64,000 nt of DNA. It comes from Blastopirellula retiformator (GTDB lineage Bacteria > Planctomycetota > Planctomycetia > Pirellulales > Pirellulaceae). The DNA is taken from positions 310,001 to 374,000 of the forward strand of contig NZ_SJPF01000001.1 of NCBI RefSeq assembly GCF_007859755.1, read 5' to 3'. Positions 1-8,519 of the stretch are shown here, piece after piece. The notes beneath the pieces were generated by a model. That model did no database searches and was not told the origin of the DNA. It saw only the letters and a list, made by a program, of their open reading frames with translations. Position 1 is the stretch's first letter. Each line of letters opens with the position of its first letter. The position numbers were made by a program, and so were the translations under genes.

Positions 1-1
1 T

Positions 2-466
2 TTGGGCGCCAGCTTCATCACTTCGCTGGCGGTGGTCGTCTTCTTTGGCTTGCTGTTGGTGGTTGGCGGCGCCGTGCAGATCGCCAGTGCGTTCTGGGCG
101 GGTCGTTGGAGCGGGATGCTGCTCTCGATGCTGCTCGGTATCTTTTACGTCGTGACCGGTATGCTGATGATCGACGCCCCGATCGAGGCGATGCAGGCGA
201 TCGTGCTGTTGATCGCCGCCTTTTTGATCGTTGGCGGCCTGTTCCGGATTGTGGCGGCCTTGTCGGTTCGCTTTCCGGCCTGGGGCTGGCAGTTGCTTTC
301 TGGCGCCGTCAGCGTGATTTTGGGCTTGATGATCAACAAAGGCTGGCCCGATAACTCGGTTTTCATCATTGGCTTGTTCCTGGGGATCGAGTTGATCTTC
401 AGCGGCTGGTACTGGGTGATGCTGTCGATCGGCGTCCGCAGTCTGCCCGAAAGCTACGATGGCTAA
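2..466 (+). CDS. HdeD/DUF308-family membrane protein (5' end may be cut)
   Basis: About 154 residues remain, almost all in five hydrophobic segments separated by short loops, with small-residue-rich helices and conserved-looking positions such as GIFYVVTGMLMIDAP and GAVSVILGLMI. This pattern fits the HdeD/DUF308 family of small inner-membrane proteins, named for the E. coli acid-resistance protein HdeD; the biochemical role of most members is unknown. The frame is open to the first base of the window and begins with TTG there, so the true start may lie upstream and the N-terminal helix may be incomplete. A strong hairpin terminator follows the stop. Family assignment is by pattern only. Confidence 0.7.
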   Translation: MGASFITSLAVVVFFGLLLVVGGAVQIASAFWAGRWSGMLLSMLLGIFYVVTGMLMIDAPIEAMQAIVLLIAAFLIVGGLFRIVAALSVRFPAWGWQLLSGAVSVILGLMINKGWPDNSVFIIGLFLGIELIFSGWYWVMLSIGVRSLPESYDG

Positions 467-511
467 TCCATCTGCAGCGGCTGACCGGAAAGTCCGCCTG
501 TAGCGATTGTG

Positions 512-540
512 ACGGCGTCGCCCTTGCGCGACGCCGTTTT
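512..540 (+). terminator. Rho-independent terminator
   Basis: A perfect 10-bp GC-rich stem (512-521 with 528-537, loop of 6) is followed by a short T run. It lies 46 bp after the stop of the HdeD-like gene and before the coiled-coil gene, so it probably separates the two transcripts. Confidence 0.7.
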
Positions 541-707
541 GCTGCGCCTGCGGAAGGCCGTTGTTGCCGGAAATCATCAGTCTCGAAACCGCACGCCGGC
601 GAATGACGACCTAACCTATAGAAGCGTAGACGAATTTGCGCATTGAGACTCGAGGCGGTCGCTTCCTGGGCCGAAGCGCCGAGTCACCCCAGTCCTGTCG
701 TGGAATC

Positions 708-2975
708 ATGGAAGACGGAAATCCCCAAGTACGTAGCTCTCCCCTGGAAGACCTGGCGACTGCCATTGGTCGCCAGCATGAACGTGCGAGATCGGTCTTG
801 TCCGAACGTCGCCAGTCTCTGGAGCAGATCGAGAGCCGAATTCTTCAGCAATTGAAGTCGGTCACCGATGGATTGCAGCTGAAAGAACAGACGCTCGCCA
901 ACGAACAGGGCGAGGTTTCGCAATCGGCCCAACAGCTGCAAAGCGACTCTGCGGCCCTCTCCGCCTCGGTGGCGGCATTCCAGAAAGAGCAAGCCGATTG
1001 GCAGGCCGAATGCCGACGTCGCGAACAAGAGCAGCAGAATCGCCAACAGCAGCTGAGCGAACTGGCGACGCAACTGACCGAACGCGAGCAAGCGCTGGAG
1101 CAGCGGCAGCAACAATTTTCCGAGCAATGCGGCGAGTCGGGCGAACTGCAGAAGTCGCTGGCCGAGGCCAACGCCCGGGCCGATGACCTGCAAGCCAAGC
1201 TGAACCAGTCCGAACATGAAATCGGCCGCATTCGCGCCGACGCCGAAAGCCGCTCCGAAGGCCTTCAGACGAAGCTGCAGCAGGTCGAGCAGGAAGTGGC
1301 CCGCGTCAATCAAGAGGCGGACGGGCTCCGTAGCGATCGCGACGCTCATGTGGCCCAGCGTGATCGTTTGACGGCCGACTGCAATTCGCTGCGGTCCGAG
1401 CTGGAAATTGCTCGCGGCGCCGCGACTCAAGCCGAGACGAAACAAACCGAGTTGGCGGGTCTGCTCGAACAGATGCAGGCCGAACTGGCGAACCTCAACA
1501 CCGAGGTGACCGCCGCCAACTCGCAGCGCGACGATTACCGCCGTCAGGCGGAAGAGATGCAAAGTCGCGTCACGCAATTGGAAGCCGATGCCGAGTCGCT
1601 GAAAGCCGAGCTGGAAACCTTACGTGCGGCGTCGACCGCTGAAGCGCAACAGGCGGGCGATCTTTCCGCTAAACTGGCGACCGCCGAAAAGTCGCTGGCC
1701 GACAAAACGGCGGAAGCAGGCGACTTGGCCGCGCAACTCGCCGCGCTGCGGGATCGAGAAGCCGCAGCGACGACGGCTCAGCAGCAAGCTCAAGAGACGC
1801 TGGCGGCCAAAGAGGCCGAGCTGGCCGCTTTGAGTGAGCAGCTGACCGCCGCCCAGTCCGACACTTTCGCCCACGATCAACTGGCGGAAACCTTGCACGC
1901 CATCGAGGCGGAACGGGACGAACTGCGTCAGCAATTGGACAATCGGGACAGCGAGCGAACAGGGCTGAACGATGAAGCCGACAAGCTGCGGATCGAAAAC
2001 GAAGACCTGCAGCGTCAGCTGACCGAAATTCAGGAAGACCTCAAGAGCCAGCTCGACGCATCGCAAGTGGCGCTCTTCCAGGCCCGCGGCGACTCGGAAC
2101 AGATCCGCGAACAGGTTGGTTCGCTCCGTCGCCAATTAGAAGCGGAACAGGAAAAGTCGACCGAGCTGTCGCAGCAAATCGAACAGCTGCAGACGGAAGG
2201 CGGTGGCGAAGCGAGCGATGGCCAGCTGAGCGACTTGCGGCAAGAACGCGACGACCTGCTCGAAAAGATCAGCGACCTGCAGCAGCAGTTGCAGGAAGGG
2301 GGCGGTGGCGGCGCCGATCCCGAATTGGTCGATGGTCTGCAACGTCGTCTGCAAATGACGCTGGACGACTTGAAGGAAGCGAAAGCCAAGAATTCGGAGC
2401 TGGAAGAGAAGCTGAAGAAGGCGGGCTCCGGCGGCGCAACGACGGCCGCCAACGACGACGGCATGGATTGGGAAGCGACCAAACGCCGCATGTTGGCCCA
2501 GCTGGAAGCGGACTACGACGACGATCTGGACGAAGACGAACGTCGCGAGAAGATGAAGATCGAAGAAGCGATCTCCAGCACCGACAAAGCGATCCGCGTC
2601 AAAGAGGAAGAGCTGTCCGAGTTGCGTGCGAAGTTGGAAGAGGCGCAGCAGTCGGGCGGCGGCGGTTTGGCGATGGGCGCCCATGCGATCGCCGAGATGC
2701 TCGACCAAGACGAATTGGTCAAACAAGAACGCGACAATCTGAAGAACCTGCAATCGCAGTGGAAAGACAAACTGCGCAAAGCGGAAGTCGACATCTCGGT
2801 CGAGCGGGCCAAGATTGCCCGCGAACGAGCCGAGCTGGAAGAGAAGCTATCGCGTCTCGAGGCGGAACGGGAAAAGCTAAGCAAGTTGAAGCCCCCAACC
2901 ACCGCCAAGGGAGACGAGAAGCAAGCCAAGGGGAATTGGCTGTCGCGTCTCGGCTTGAAAGACGTCGACGGTTAA
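708..2975 (+). CDS. Large coiled-coil protein (SMC/myosin-like)
   Basis: A 755-residue protein that is nearly all heptad-patterned coiled coil rich in E, Q, A, L and R, interrupted by glycine linkers (GGGEAS, GGGGGAD, SGGGG) at roughly residues 500, 540 and 660. There is no Walker A/B motif, so it is not an SMC ATPase, and no clear signal peptide or membrane segment. The C-terminus is basic (SRLGLKDVDG at the end). I chose ATG 708; the frame stays open to a TTG at 636, which would add 24 residues of unlikely composition. The role is probably structural scaffolding, but this is inference. A family-1 repeat begins at the base after the stop codon. Confidence 0.8.
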   Translation: MEDGNPQVRSSPLEDLATAIGRQHERARSVLSERRQSLEQIESRILQQLKSVTDGLQLKEQTLANEQGEVSQSAQQLQSDSAALSASVAAFQKEQADWQAECRRREQEQQNRQQQLSELATQLTEREQALEQRQQQFSEQCGESGELQKSLAEANARADDLQAKLNQSEHEIGRIRADAESRSEGLQTKLQQVEQEVARVNQEADGLRSDRDAHVAQRDRLTADCNSLRSELEIARGAATQAETKQTELAGLLEQMQAELANLNTEVTAANSQRDDYRRQAEEMQSRVTQLEADAESLKAELETLRAASTAEAQQAGDLSAKLATAEKSLADKTAEAGDLAAQLAALRDREAAATTAQQQAQETLAAKEAELAALSEQLTAAQSDTFAHDQLAETLHAIEAERDELRQQLDNRDSERTGLNDEADKLRIENEDLQRQLTEIQEDLKSQLDASQVALFQARGDSEQIREQVGSLRRQLEAEQEKSTELSQQIEQLQTEGGGEASDGQLSDLRQERDDLLEKISDLQQQLQEGGGGGADPELVDGLQRRLQMTLDDLKEAKAKNSELEEKLKKAGSGGATTAANDDGMDWEATKRRMLAQLEADYDDDLDEDERREKMKIEEAISSTDKAIRVKEEELSELRAKLEEAQQSGGGGLAMGAHAIAEMLDQDELVKQERDNLKNLQSQWKDKLRKAEVDISVERAKIARERAELEEKLSRLEAEREKLSKLKPPTTAKGDEKQAKGNWLSRLGLKDVDG

Positions 2976-3124
2976 CAGTCCGTTGATTTTCTCGACGGAC
3001 TGCGTGATCGCATGGATGCGATCCCAAAATAGCGACGTAAGTCGTTATTTTGCGAGCCGCGAAGAGCTATGCTCTGAGCCTGGCGAGGTTGGAAAATGCC
3101 ACGAGGGCATTTTTCAACAGGCAG
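2976..3124 (+). repeat. Family-1 multi-hairpin intergenic repeat, copy 1
   Basis: About 149 bp, nearly identical to copies at 6265, 26935 (reverse, truncated), 46461 and 52474 (reverse). In order it contains: a stem CAGTCCGT/ACGGACTG; GATCGCA/TGCGATC; AAAATAGCGAC/GTCGTTATTTT closed by a GTAA loop; AGAGC/GCTCT; and AAAATGCC/GGCATTTT. The two ends (GTCCGTTGA and TCAACAGGC) can also pair imperfectly with each other. It starts directly after the TAA of the coiled-coil gene and ends about 90 bp before the next start. Confidence 0.9.
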
Positions 3125-3212
3125 TAAAGGCCGAGGGAATTTGGATGCAATCGCGGCAGGAACCTGATAGCATTTCGCTGTCTGGTTCCCGGATTGTCGT
3201 CCCCTCGTATTC

Positions 3213-4832
3213 TTGAGGCCTGCCTTCGTGTTGACCGTGCTGCTTTTCGTCGCCGCACTCTTGCTGGCGACGATCGTCATCCAGGTGTTTTCGTATCGGG
3301 CCGCGTTCGCCTTGCTGCGTCTTGAGAAAGGCTCGTGGTTGATTGCGCTCGAAGTCGCCTTCGGGGCGTTGGTCTTGTCGTTTGCAGCTCGCCTGGCGCT
3401 AAACCTGATCGAGGCCAACTCGCCCGGCGGCGTGTCGGTCAAGATGGTCGTGTTGGTGTGGCTGACGGTACCGATCATCGTCGCCAACTATATCCGCTGG
3501 CGTTTGGCGACCGAAATGGGCTGGGCGATCGCGGCGATGCTGATCGGCATCTCGATTGGGATTCTGCCGGCGTTCACGACCGCCTATTCGATGCGCACGT
3601 ATTTGGCGGAGGCATTTGTCGTTTCATCCAGCTCGATGGCGCCAACGTTGTATCCTGGCCGCTACGTGTTGGACTGTGACGACGGCTCCGAAACCGCGAT
3701 TGCCGAGCGTGACGTTCAGCAGGTCGTTGGCGGCGGCGGCGAAGTGGTCGTACTATGTCCCTGCGAAGGCAACGCGGCCGTGCTCGCCCCCGGCCAGATG
3801 GAATTGCCGCACGTTGCGGCCGATCGGATGCTGGTCGGAAAGTGGGGCTTGCCGCCGAGGCGCTGGGATCTGGTGGTGCATCGCAATCCGAACGATCCGT
3901 CGGGCAATTACGTGTTTCGCCTGATTGGACTTCCCGGCGAGCAGGTCTCGATCCGAGCGGGCGAAGTTTGGGTCAACGACGCGTTGCTGGCGAAACCCGA
4001 TACGCAGCATGACGAGCTGTGGTTTCCGGTTTACTTGGTCGATCGTGATCTTCCCGCGGAAGAAATGGATAGTTGGCTGCAGACGTCGGCCAGCGAAGGG
4101 GGCGTGTGGAAAGAGAAGGGCTGGACGATTAACGATGACGATTCGACCTTGACCATGCGCGGCGTCGTTGGGGATCGTTGGTCGTACATGCCGTCCGCAT
4201 TTTCGGAAAGCGTATTGGCGACGATTCCTCGCTCGGTCGCCGATTTGCGAATTGATTTTTCGGTCGAGGAGATTGGTGGCGAGCCGCTGGAAGTCGCGGT
4301 CGACTACTATGGGCGAAACGTCGTTTGGCGGCTGACCAACGAGGGGAAGCTGGAGGTGACGTCTACCATGTCGGACGAAGAGAAGACCGGTTCCGAAACG
4401 TCAGCAGGGCCCGCGGTCGAGCCTGGGGATCGCCTCAGCCTGGTGATGCGCGATGGGCGATTGTATGGGTTCTGCGAGGAAACGGTTTTGTTGGATCTGC
4501 CCCTGGTCGAAGAGATCCCGGCCGACTGGGAGCTGGACCATTTTAAGCGTCAAGTGACTTGGCAAGCGAGCGCTGGATGGCGAATCGACGAGATCGAGGT
4601 TCTTCGCGACGTCTATTATCGTACCGCCAACGAGATGAGCGATCGCCCCTATATTCGCGACTCCTTTCGGGATGCGTGGGACTTGGGTGCGGACGAACTG
4701 GTCTTGCTCGGAGACTTCAGCAGTTCGGCCGCCGATTCGCGGATGTACCAACGGCGAGCGACCACCAGCGACGTTATTGGCCGCGTCCTGGCCCGCTATT
4801 GGCCGGTGTCGCGGTGGCGGACCTTTCCCTGA
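3213..4832 (+). CDS. Signal peptidase I (S26)-fold membrane protein with large insert; catalytic Lys apparently replaced
   Basis: A 539-residue protein with four predicted N-terminal membrane helices (about 5-27, 43-65, 77-93, 105-127) followed by an S26 peptidase core. The Ser box is SSSSMAPTLYPG (Ser141). The second box reads NYVFRLIGLPGE (232-243), where the usual order is Y-I-K-R-x-x-GLPG; here Phe235 sits where the general-base Lys is expected. The C-terminal box GDFSSSAADSRMY (about 499-511) is present. About 200 residues between the second and last boxes look like an inserted beta-rich domain. Start is TTG 3213 (a GTG at 3228 is the alternative). It could be an inactive homologue, or another residue may serve as base. 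Membership in the fold is fairly sure; activity is not. Confidence 0.75.
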   Translation: MRPAFVLTVLLFVAALLLATIVIQVFSYRAAFALLRLEKGSWLIALEVAFGALVLSFAARLALNLIEANSPGGVSVKMVVLVWLTVPIIVANYIRWRLATEMGWAIAAMLIGISIGILPAFTTAYSMRTYLAEAFVVSSSSMAPTLYPGRYVLDCDDGSETAIAERDVQQVVGGGGEVVVLCPCEGNAAVLAPGQMELPHVAADRMLVGKWGLPPRRWDLVVHRNPNDPSGNYVFRLIGLPGEQVSIRAGEVWVNDALLAKPDTQHDELWFPVYLVDRDLPAEEMDSWLQTSASEGGVWKEKGWTINDDDSTLTMRGVVGDRWSYMPSAFSESVLATIPRSVADLRIDFSVEEIGGEPLEVAVDYYGRNVVWRLTNEGKLEVTSTMSDEEKTGSETSAGPAVEPGDRLSLVMRDGRLYGFCEETVLLDLPLVEEIPADWELDHFKRQVTWQASAGWRIDEIEVLRDVYYRTANEMSDRPYIRDSFRDAWDLGADELVLLGDFSSSAADSRMYQRRATTSDVIGRVLARYWPVSRWRTFP

Positions 4833-4858
4833 CGCGGGCGCCACCAAGAAATAAAAAA

Positions 4859-4890
4859 ACGCAGGCGACGCCCCAGTCGCCTGCGTAACT
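4859..4890. terminator. Bidirectional terminator hairpin
   Basis: A perfect 11-bp stem ACGCAGGCGAC/GTCGCCTGCGT (4859-4869 with 4876-4886) has an A run on its left and T-rich sequence on its right. It lies between the convergent signal-peptidase-like gene and the receiver gene and can serve both. Confidence 0.75.
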
Positions 4891-4919
4891 TTAATCGTCC
4901 AAGTCTGCCCCAAGGACGA

Positions 4920-5339
4920 TTAAGTGCTTTGGAGTGCGAGTTCGTAGGCCGTTTTTGACGGCCGTCGGTTCGGGCGCCGCAACAGCGCCTGCTTGACGAT
5001 CTCGCGAAGTTGTCTTGGTAGGTAGGGCTTTCCTAAAAAGTCGCTGCAGCCCGCTTCTCGCCAGGGGCCGATCAGTTCCGCCTCCGACCCGGCGCTGACC
5101 GCGATGATCGGCTTCCAGTAACCCAGCGATCGCAGCCGCTCGGTCGTCTCAAAACCGTTGATCGTCGGTAGCTCGTAGTCGATCAGGATCAGGTCGTATT
5201 CGTTCCCGGCAGCGACCCGCCCAATCGCTTCCAGGCCATCCCCGACGTAGTCGACGCTGTATCCGCATTTGCGTAACACCGTCGTTGCCAAGTTTTGGTC
5301 GAGTGGATTATCCTCAACAAGGAGTACGCGTCTGTCCAA
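4920..5339 (-). CDS. Stand-alone response regulator receiver protein
   Basis: 139 residues forming one CheY-like receiver domain. It has the acidic pocket VEDN at residues 8-11, the phospho-acceptor Asp in LILIDYELP near residue 54, a Ser near the switch position (AVSAG) and the conserved Lys in GKPYLP near residue 108. There is no output domain, so it must act through a partner (for example a hybrid kinase, diguanylate cyclase or motor), none of which is adjacent. It is transcribed alone; the gap upstream (5340-5567) shows no gene. The receiver call is firm; pathway unknown. Confidence 0.9.
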   Translation of the reverse strand: MDRRVLLVEDNPLDQNLATTVLRKCGYSVDYVGDGLEAIGRVAAGNEYDLILIDYELPTINGFETTERLRSLGYWKPIIAVSAGSEAELIGPWREAGCSDFLGKPYLPRQLREIVKQALLRRPNRRPSKTAYELALQST

Positions 5340-5567
5340 GGTCGTTTTGCCGCCAGGCGGAAGTTCGGGTTGCCCGCAACGTTACACGATGTATCGAGCG
5401 TGGCTATACGAAACCTAGAATGTCTTGCCCCCGGAAGGCCTCCAAAAGCGGGGAATTGCGGAGACCCGTGAAGCTGGTGTGCGGGTTTCCCGCAACCGCG
5501 ACGCGGACTTGGCGGTCGAACTCCCCGAATTGGTTGATCATCAACCAGCTTTTGGCGCCAGCATGCG

Positions 5568-6191
5568 CTAGAGCGCATCGACGTAATCCAACGAATTGCG
5601 ATGGACGATGGGGTGCTCTAAGAATGACGCTTTGGCGCCCGACAGCTGAAAGACGCCATCGGTATGACGGGTCGCTTTAAAGTGCTCGCCGCACAGAATC
5701 AGACCAACGATCCCGGTCAGAAACAACAGAAAGCAAACGCCCCCCAGCACCGCGCTTTCCCAAGCGATCGCTCCGACAAGGCAGCCAAGCAGCGCCAGCC
5801 AGACGAGCGACACGAAGGCGATCTTTTGCTTGCGGCGGCCATTGCAGCCCGGGCAGAGGGCGTAGTCGATCTTGACCGGCTTGCGGACCAGCATCGACCC
5901 AATCACCACAAAGATGGGGCCTGCCAGCAGCAGCAGGAAAATCCAAGGCGGCGTGTAGTAGATTGTCCGGGCGAAGCTGCGGCCGGGATGAGCGTCGTCG
6001 CCGCAATGGATGCAGATCGGCGGCAGTTTGACCGGAGTCCGCACTTCGAGCTTGTTCCCCTGAATGCGATAGCCGCTCTCATCGACCACGGCTGCGTCGG
6101 CCGTCGGCGAGGCGAAGGGATTGATTTCGGGAACGATGTACGTTTCGTCGCTGGCCATCGCGTCGCTCGTCTTGGCTGAAGGATCGGGCAC
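5568..6191 (-). CDS. Membrane protein with N-terminal CxxC zinc-ribbon-like motifs
   Basis: 207 residues with a soluble N-terminus containing CIHCGDD (about residues 60-66), a hydrophobic hairpin (83-101), a second cysteine pair CPGC (about 113-116), then two or three further membrane helices and a short C-terminal tail ending in HRNSLDYVDAL. The paired cysteines suggest a zinc ribbon split by a membrane segment. I do not recognise a named family. The longest frame starts at GTG 6191; an ATG at 6158 is a reasonable alternative. It stands alone between a receiver gene and a family-1 repeat. Confidence 0.65.
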   Translation of the reverse strand: MPDPSAKTSDAMASDETYIVPEINPFASPTADAAVVDESGYRIQGNKLEVRTPVKLPPICIHCGDDAHPGRSFARTIYYTPPWIFLLLLAGPIFVVIGSMLVRKPVKIDYALCPGCNGRRKQKIAFVSLVWLALLGCLVGAIAWESAVLGGVCFLLFLTGIVGLILCGEHFKATRHTDGVFQLSGAKASFLEHPIVHRNSLDYVDAL

Positions 6192-6264
6192 GGGCTGTGC
6201 GGAGAGTCTTCCAGGATAACCTTCCCGTCAATCCGATTCCAACGATTTCGCCGACGGATCACTA

Positions 6265-6414
6265 GCAGTCCGTTGATTTTCTCAACGTGCTGCTGGATCG
6301 CAGGGATGCGATCCCAAAATAGCGACGTAAGTCGTTATTTTGCGAGCCGCGAAGAGCGATGCTCTGAGCCTGGCGAGGTTGGAAAATGCCACGAGGGCAT
6401 TTTTCAACAGGCAG
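6265..6414 (+). repeat. Family-1 multi-hairpin intergenic repeat, copy 2
   Basis: A full-length copy (about 150 bp). The first stem is partly disrupted (CAACGTGCTG instead of CGACGGACTG); the other four stems are intact. Its right end touches the stop codon (CTA at 6415) of the minus-strand gene at 6415-7179, so seen from that gene the element starts immediately after the stop. Confidence 0.9.
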
Positions 6415-7179
6415 CTAGGGGGCGACGCCCTCGATCGTCAGCAGCCACTGAGCTAGGTTCTCGAACCGGGCTCGATCATAGTTCGATTCTTTGGTCGAGT
6501 TCATCCCTTTGAGCAACTGCATCATGCCGGGGCCGACGACGGCGCTGGTGCACCGCCGCTGGAGCGTCTCGACCAGGGTGCGAAAGTTCGCCTCGCGACT
6601 GGGGACGATCGGAATGCCGGCTTTGCGAAACGCGAATGCGTTGCGGTCAATCCGCATCCGGATCAGCGGATCGCGGCAGAGGAGCTCTAGATAGATGGTG
6701 ATTGACGTCCGCGCCGCCCGGGTGGTGGCGGCCGCATCGGCGTTCGTCTCGGCGAACAGCTGCGACTCGTGCGGGTCTTGCTGCGTTGACCCGGTCTTGC
6801 GGTTGAACTCGGGCACAAGGTCGAGCAGAAAGAACTTCTCCCAGGGAATGCGCCCCGTCCACCTTGGTACGTCGACCACAAACGCGTCTTCTTCCAGGAT
6901 GGCGCTTTTCAGCGGATAGCGGGGCGGAGCCGGGACCTGGACCAGGTCTTTCTCGGCGACAACCTGAATGGCGATGTCGGCCCGCGAAAGAGCGGCGGCG
7001 GCGTCGAGCGCGTCTTTCTCGGACAGGTCGCGCAGCAACACGCCAGGGCGGCGATGCAGCGTCTGGAGGAACTCGGCCGGAATGGCGCCGGAGTAAGGAG
7101 CCAGGATCGCCGCCACATCTTGAACCGAGAACCGTGCGGCCGGATCCCTCAATAAGGCGAATTTCGCTTCGTCGTTCAT
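6415..7179 (-). CDS. Uncharacterised protein
   Basis: 254 residues from ATG 7179, preceded by a good GAGGTGGG ribosome site; the frame is open to 7218. It is soluble, with no signal peptide or membrane segment. Features include DLSEKDALDAAAALSRADI near residue 65 and an RMRIDRNAFAFRKAGIP segment near residue 185, and a helical C-terminal region (NLAQWLLTIEGVAP). I do not recognise a family. It is a single gene whose stop abuts repeat copy 2 and which is divergent from the membrane-protein gene at 7307. Confidence 0.65.
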   Translation of the reverse strand: MNDEAKFALLRDPAARFSVQDVAAILAPYSGAIPAEFLQTLHRRPGVLLRDLSEKDALDAAAALSRADIAIQVVAEKDLVQVPAPPRYPLKSAILEEDAFVVDVPRWTGRIPWEKFFLLDLVPEFNRKTGSTQQDPHESQLFAETNADAAATTRAARTSITIYLELLCRDPLIRMRIDRNAFAFRKAGIPIVPSREANFRTLVETLQRRCTSAVVGPGMMQLLKGMNSTKESNYDRARFENLAQWLLTIEGVAP

Positions 7180-7306
7180 GCCCACCTCTTCGCGGTGCGA
7201 GTCCCTTGGTTGTAGCACAAATTGCCCGGATCGGCATAACCAATGTTAGGTGAATTGAGCGAGGTTTGCGTACACTAGTAGCGGTATCAAAGCGGAGGCC
7301 CCTGCG

Positions 7307-8155
7307 ATGGACGAACTTAGCGACGGCGCGACGACTGTGACTAGCGCCGAGAAATCAGGGGCGGTCCCCTGGAAAGCGATGGCGTTCGCCGCCATCTACG
7401 GCGTGGCGATGGCGGCGTTGATTGCGACTCTGTCGCTTCGTTCGCTCGGCTTCGTGTGGCAGACCTGCATTCCCGTCACCGGCGCCGCGATTGCAATCGG
7501 CAGCTATTTGTTGGCGATGGCGCCGAAGCGTTTGCTGGGGATCGTTGTTTTGCTATTCCTTACGCACGCGATCGTCGTCGCGTTCGCCTACCGCAGTCTC
7601 GGCTTGCAGGATCCGGCGATGGCGAAACAGCTGGCGAAGCACCTCGGCGTTTTCTTGCTTTCCTTGGCGTGCGTTTCGGCCACGTTGGCCTATTGGAATC
7701 GTCGACGTTATTGGCGGATTGAGCGGCGCGGGAACGAAGAGCCGGATCCGCGTTCGGGGCGTTCCCTGGCGATGAGCCGATTTGATTACTTCTATTTATT
7801 GGCGTCGGTAGGCGGGCTGATTGCGTTTCACAAGGTCACCGAGTCAGTACCCGTTAGCGTCGTCTTCGTGGGGGTGCTGCAGTTGTTCACCCGGGTTGCC
7901 CTGGCGCCGGCCAGGCGTGGGTTTTCGCCTGTCGCGGTGATCCTGACCGGCTACGGCTGTTTGGCTGCGGGCTGTTTCGCGGGGTGGACGTTTTACCCAA
8001 CAAATAGCTTGGTTTTGATGGTCCTGGTCGGGTTACCGGCGACGCTGTGGTGCGGAATTTTGCTTTCGCTGCGGGCTGATGGCTACCGTCGAGTGCGAGA
8101 CTTTGCCGCCTATGCCGAAAATCTCCCCATCGCCGAGCCAGATCCGCTAGCATGA
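7307..8155 (+). CDS. Polytopic membrane protein, unknown family
   Basis: 282 residues with about eight hydrophobic segments starting near residue 23, in pairs separated by short basic loops (for example NRRRYWRIERRGNEE at about residue 130). No signal peptide other than the first helix and no recognisable catalytic motif. The ATG at 7307 follows a GGAGG-like site. It may be co-transcribed with the small gene at 8248 (93-bp gap), but this is not certain. Confidence 0.6.
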   Translation: MDELSDGATTVTSAEKSGAVPWKAMAFAAIYGVAMAALIATLSLRSLGFVWQTCIPVTGAAIAIGSYLLAMAPKRLLGIVVLLFLTHAIVVAFAYRSLGLQDPAMAKQLAKHLGVFLLSLACVSATLAYWNRRRYWRIERRGNEEPDPRSGRSLAMSRFDYFYLLASVGGLIAFHKVTESVPVSVVFVGVLQLFTRVALAPARRGFSPVAVILTGYGCLAAGCFAGWTFYPTNSLVLMVLVGLPATLWCGILLSLRADGYRRVRDFAAYAENLPIAEPDPLA

Positions 8156-8247
8156 GGAGTGCTAGTCACCCTTTACATCCCCTTTTTCGTTTGCCACGAT
8201 TGTTGGGTTCGTACGTCTTCGCCTTTGATTCTCGGAGAGACCAAACC

Positions 8248-8517
8248 ATGTCTCAGAACTTCTCCAAGCACCAACAAAACATCATCCGCAACTACTACGA
8301 GAACCGGGACTCGATCGCGATCCAGAAGTTGCAAGAGAACATCACGGAGCTCTATCTGGCCGAAGGCAAAAAGCGGGCGACCGTTTGGAAGCGGGTCATC
8401 GGCCATCTCGAAAAGCTGAAGGTCCCCAAGGCCCAGATCGATCACCTGGTGGCCAAGGATGACGCGACGCTGGTCGCCAAGTACCTGGAAAAGCTGATGG
8501 CCAAACAAGAAGACTAG
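8248..8517 (+). CDS. Small helical protein, probably cotranscribed with Fe-ADH
   Basis: 89 residues from ATG 8248, where the GGAGAG ribosome site lies 9-14 nt upstream; the longer frame from 8152 is unlikely. Charged and all-helical in appearance (IIRNYYENRDSIAIQKLQ near the start, VWKRVIGHLEKLKVPKAQ in the middle), without cysteines or membrane segments. Its stop is two bases before the alcohol dehydrogenase start, so translation of the two is probably coupled. Function unknown; a helper for the enzyme is only a guess from position. Confidence 0.75.
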   Translation: MSQNFSKHQQNIIRNYYENRDSIAIQKLQENITELYLAEGKKRATVWKRVIGHLEKLKVPKAQIDHLVAKDDATLVAKYLEKLMAKQED

Positions 8518-8519
8518 GC

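Noticed and set aside
684-2753. Three long minus-strand open frames opposite the coiled-coil gene
   Set aside because: They are codon shadows of a GC-rich, Glu/Gln/Ala-rich coding sequence; the plus-strand product has clear heptads and the antisense products are low-complexity Leu/Arg/Phe without domains.
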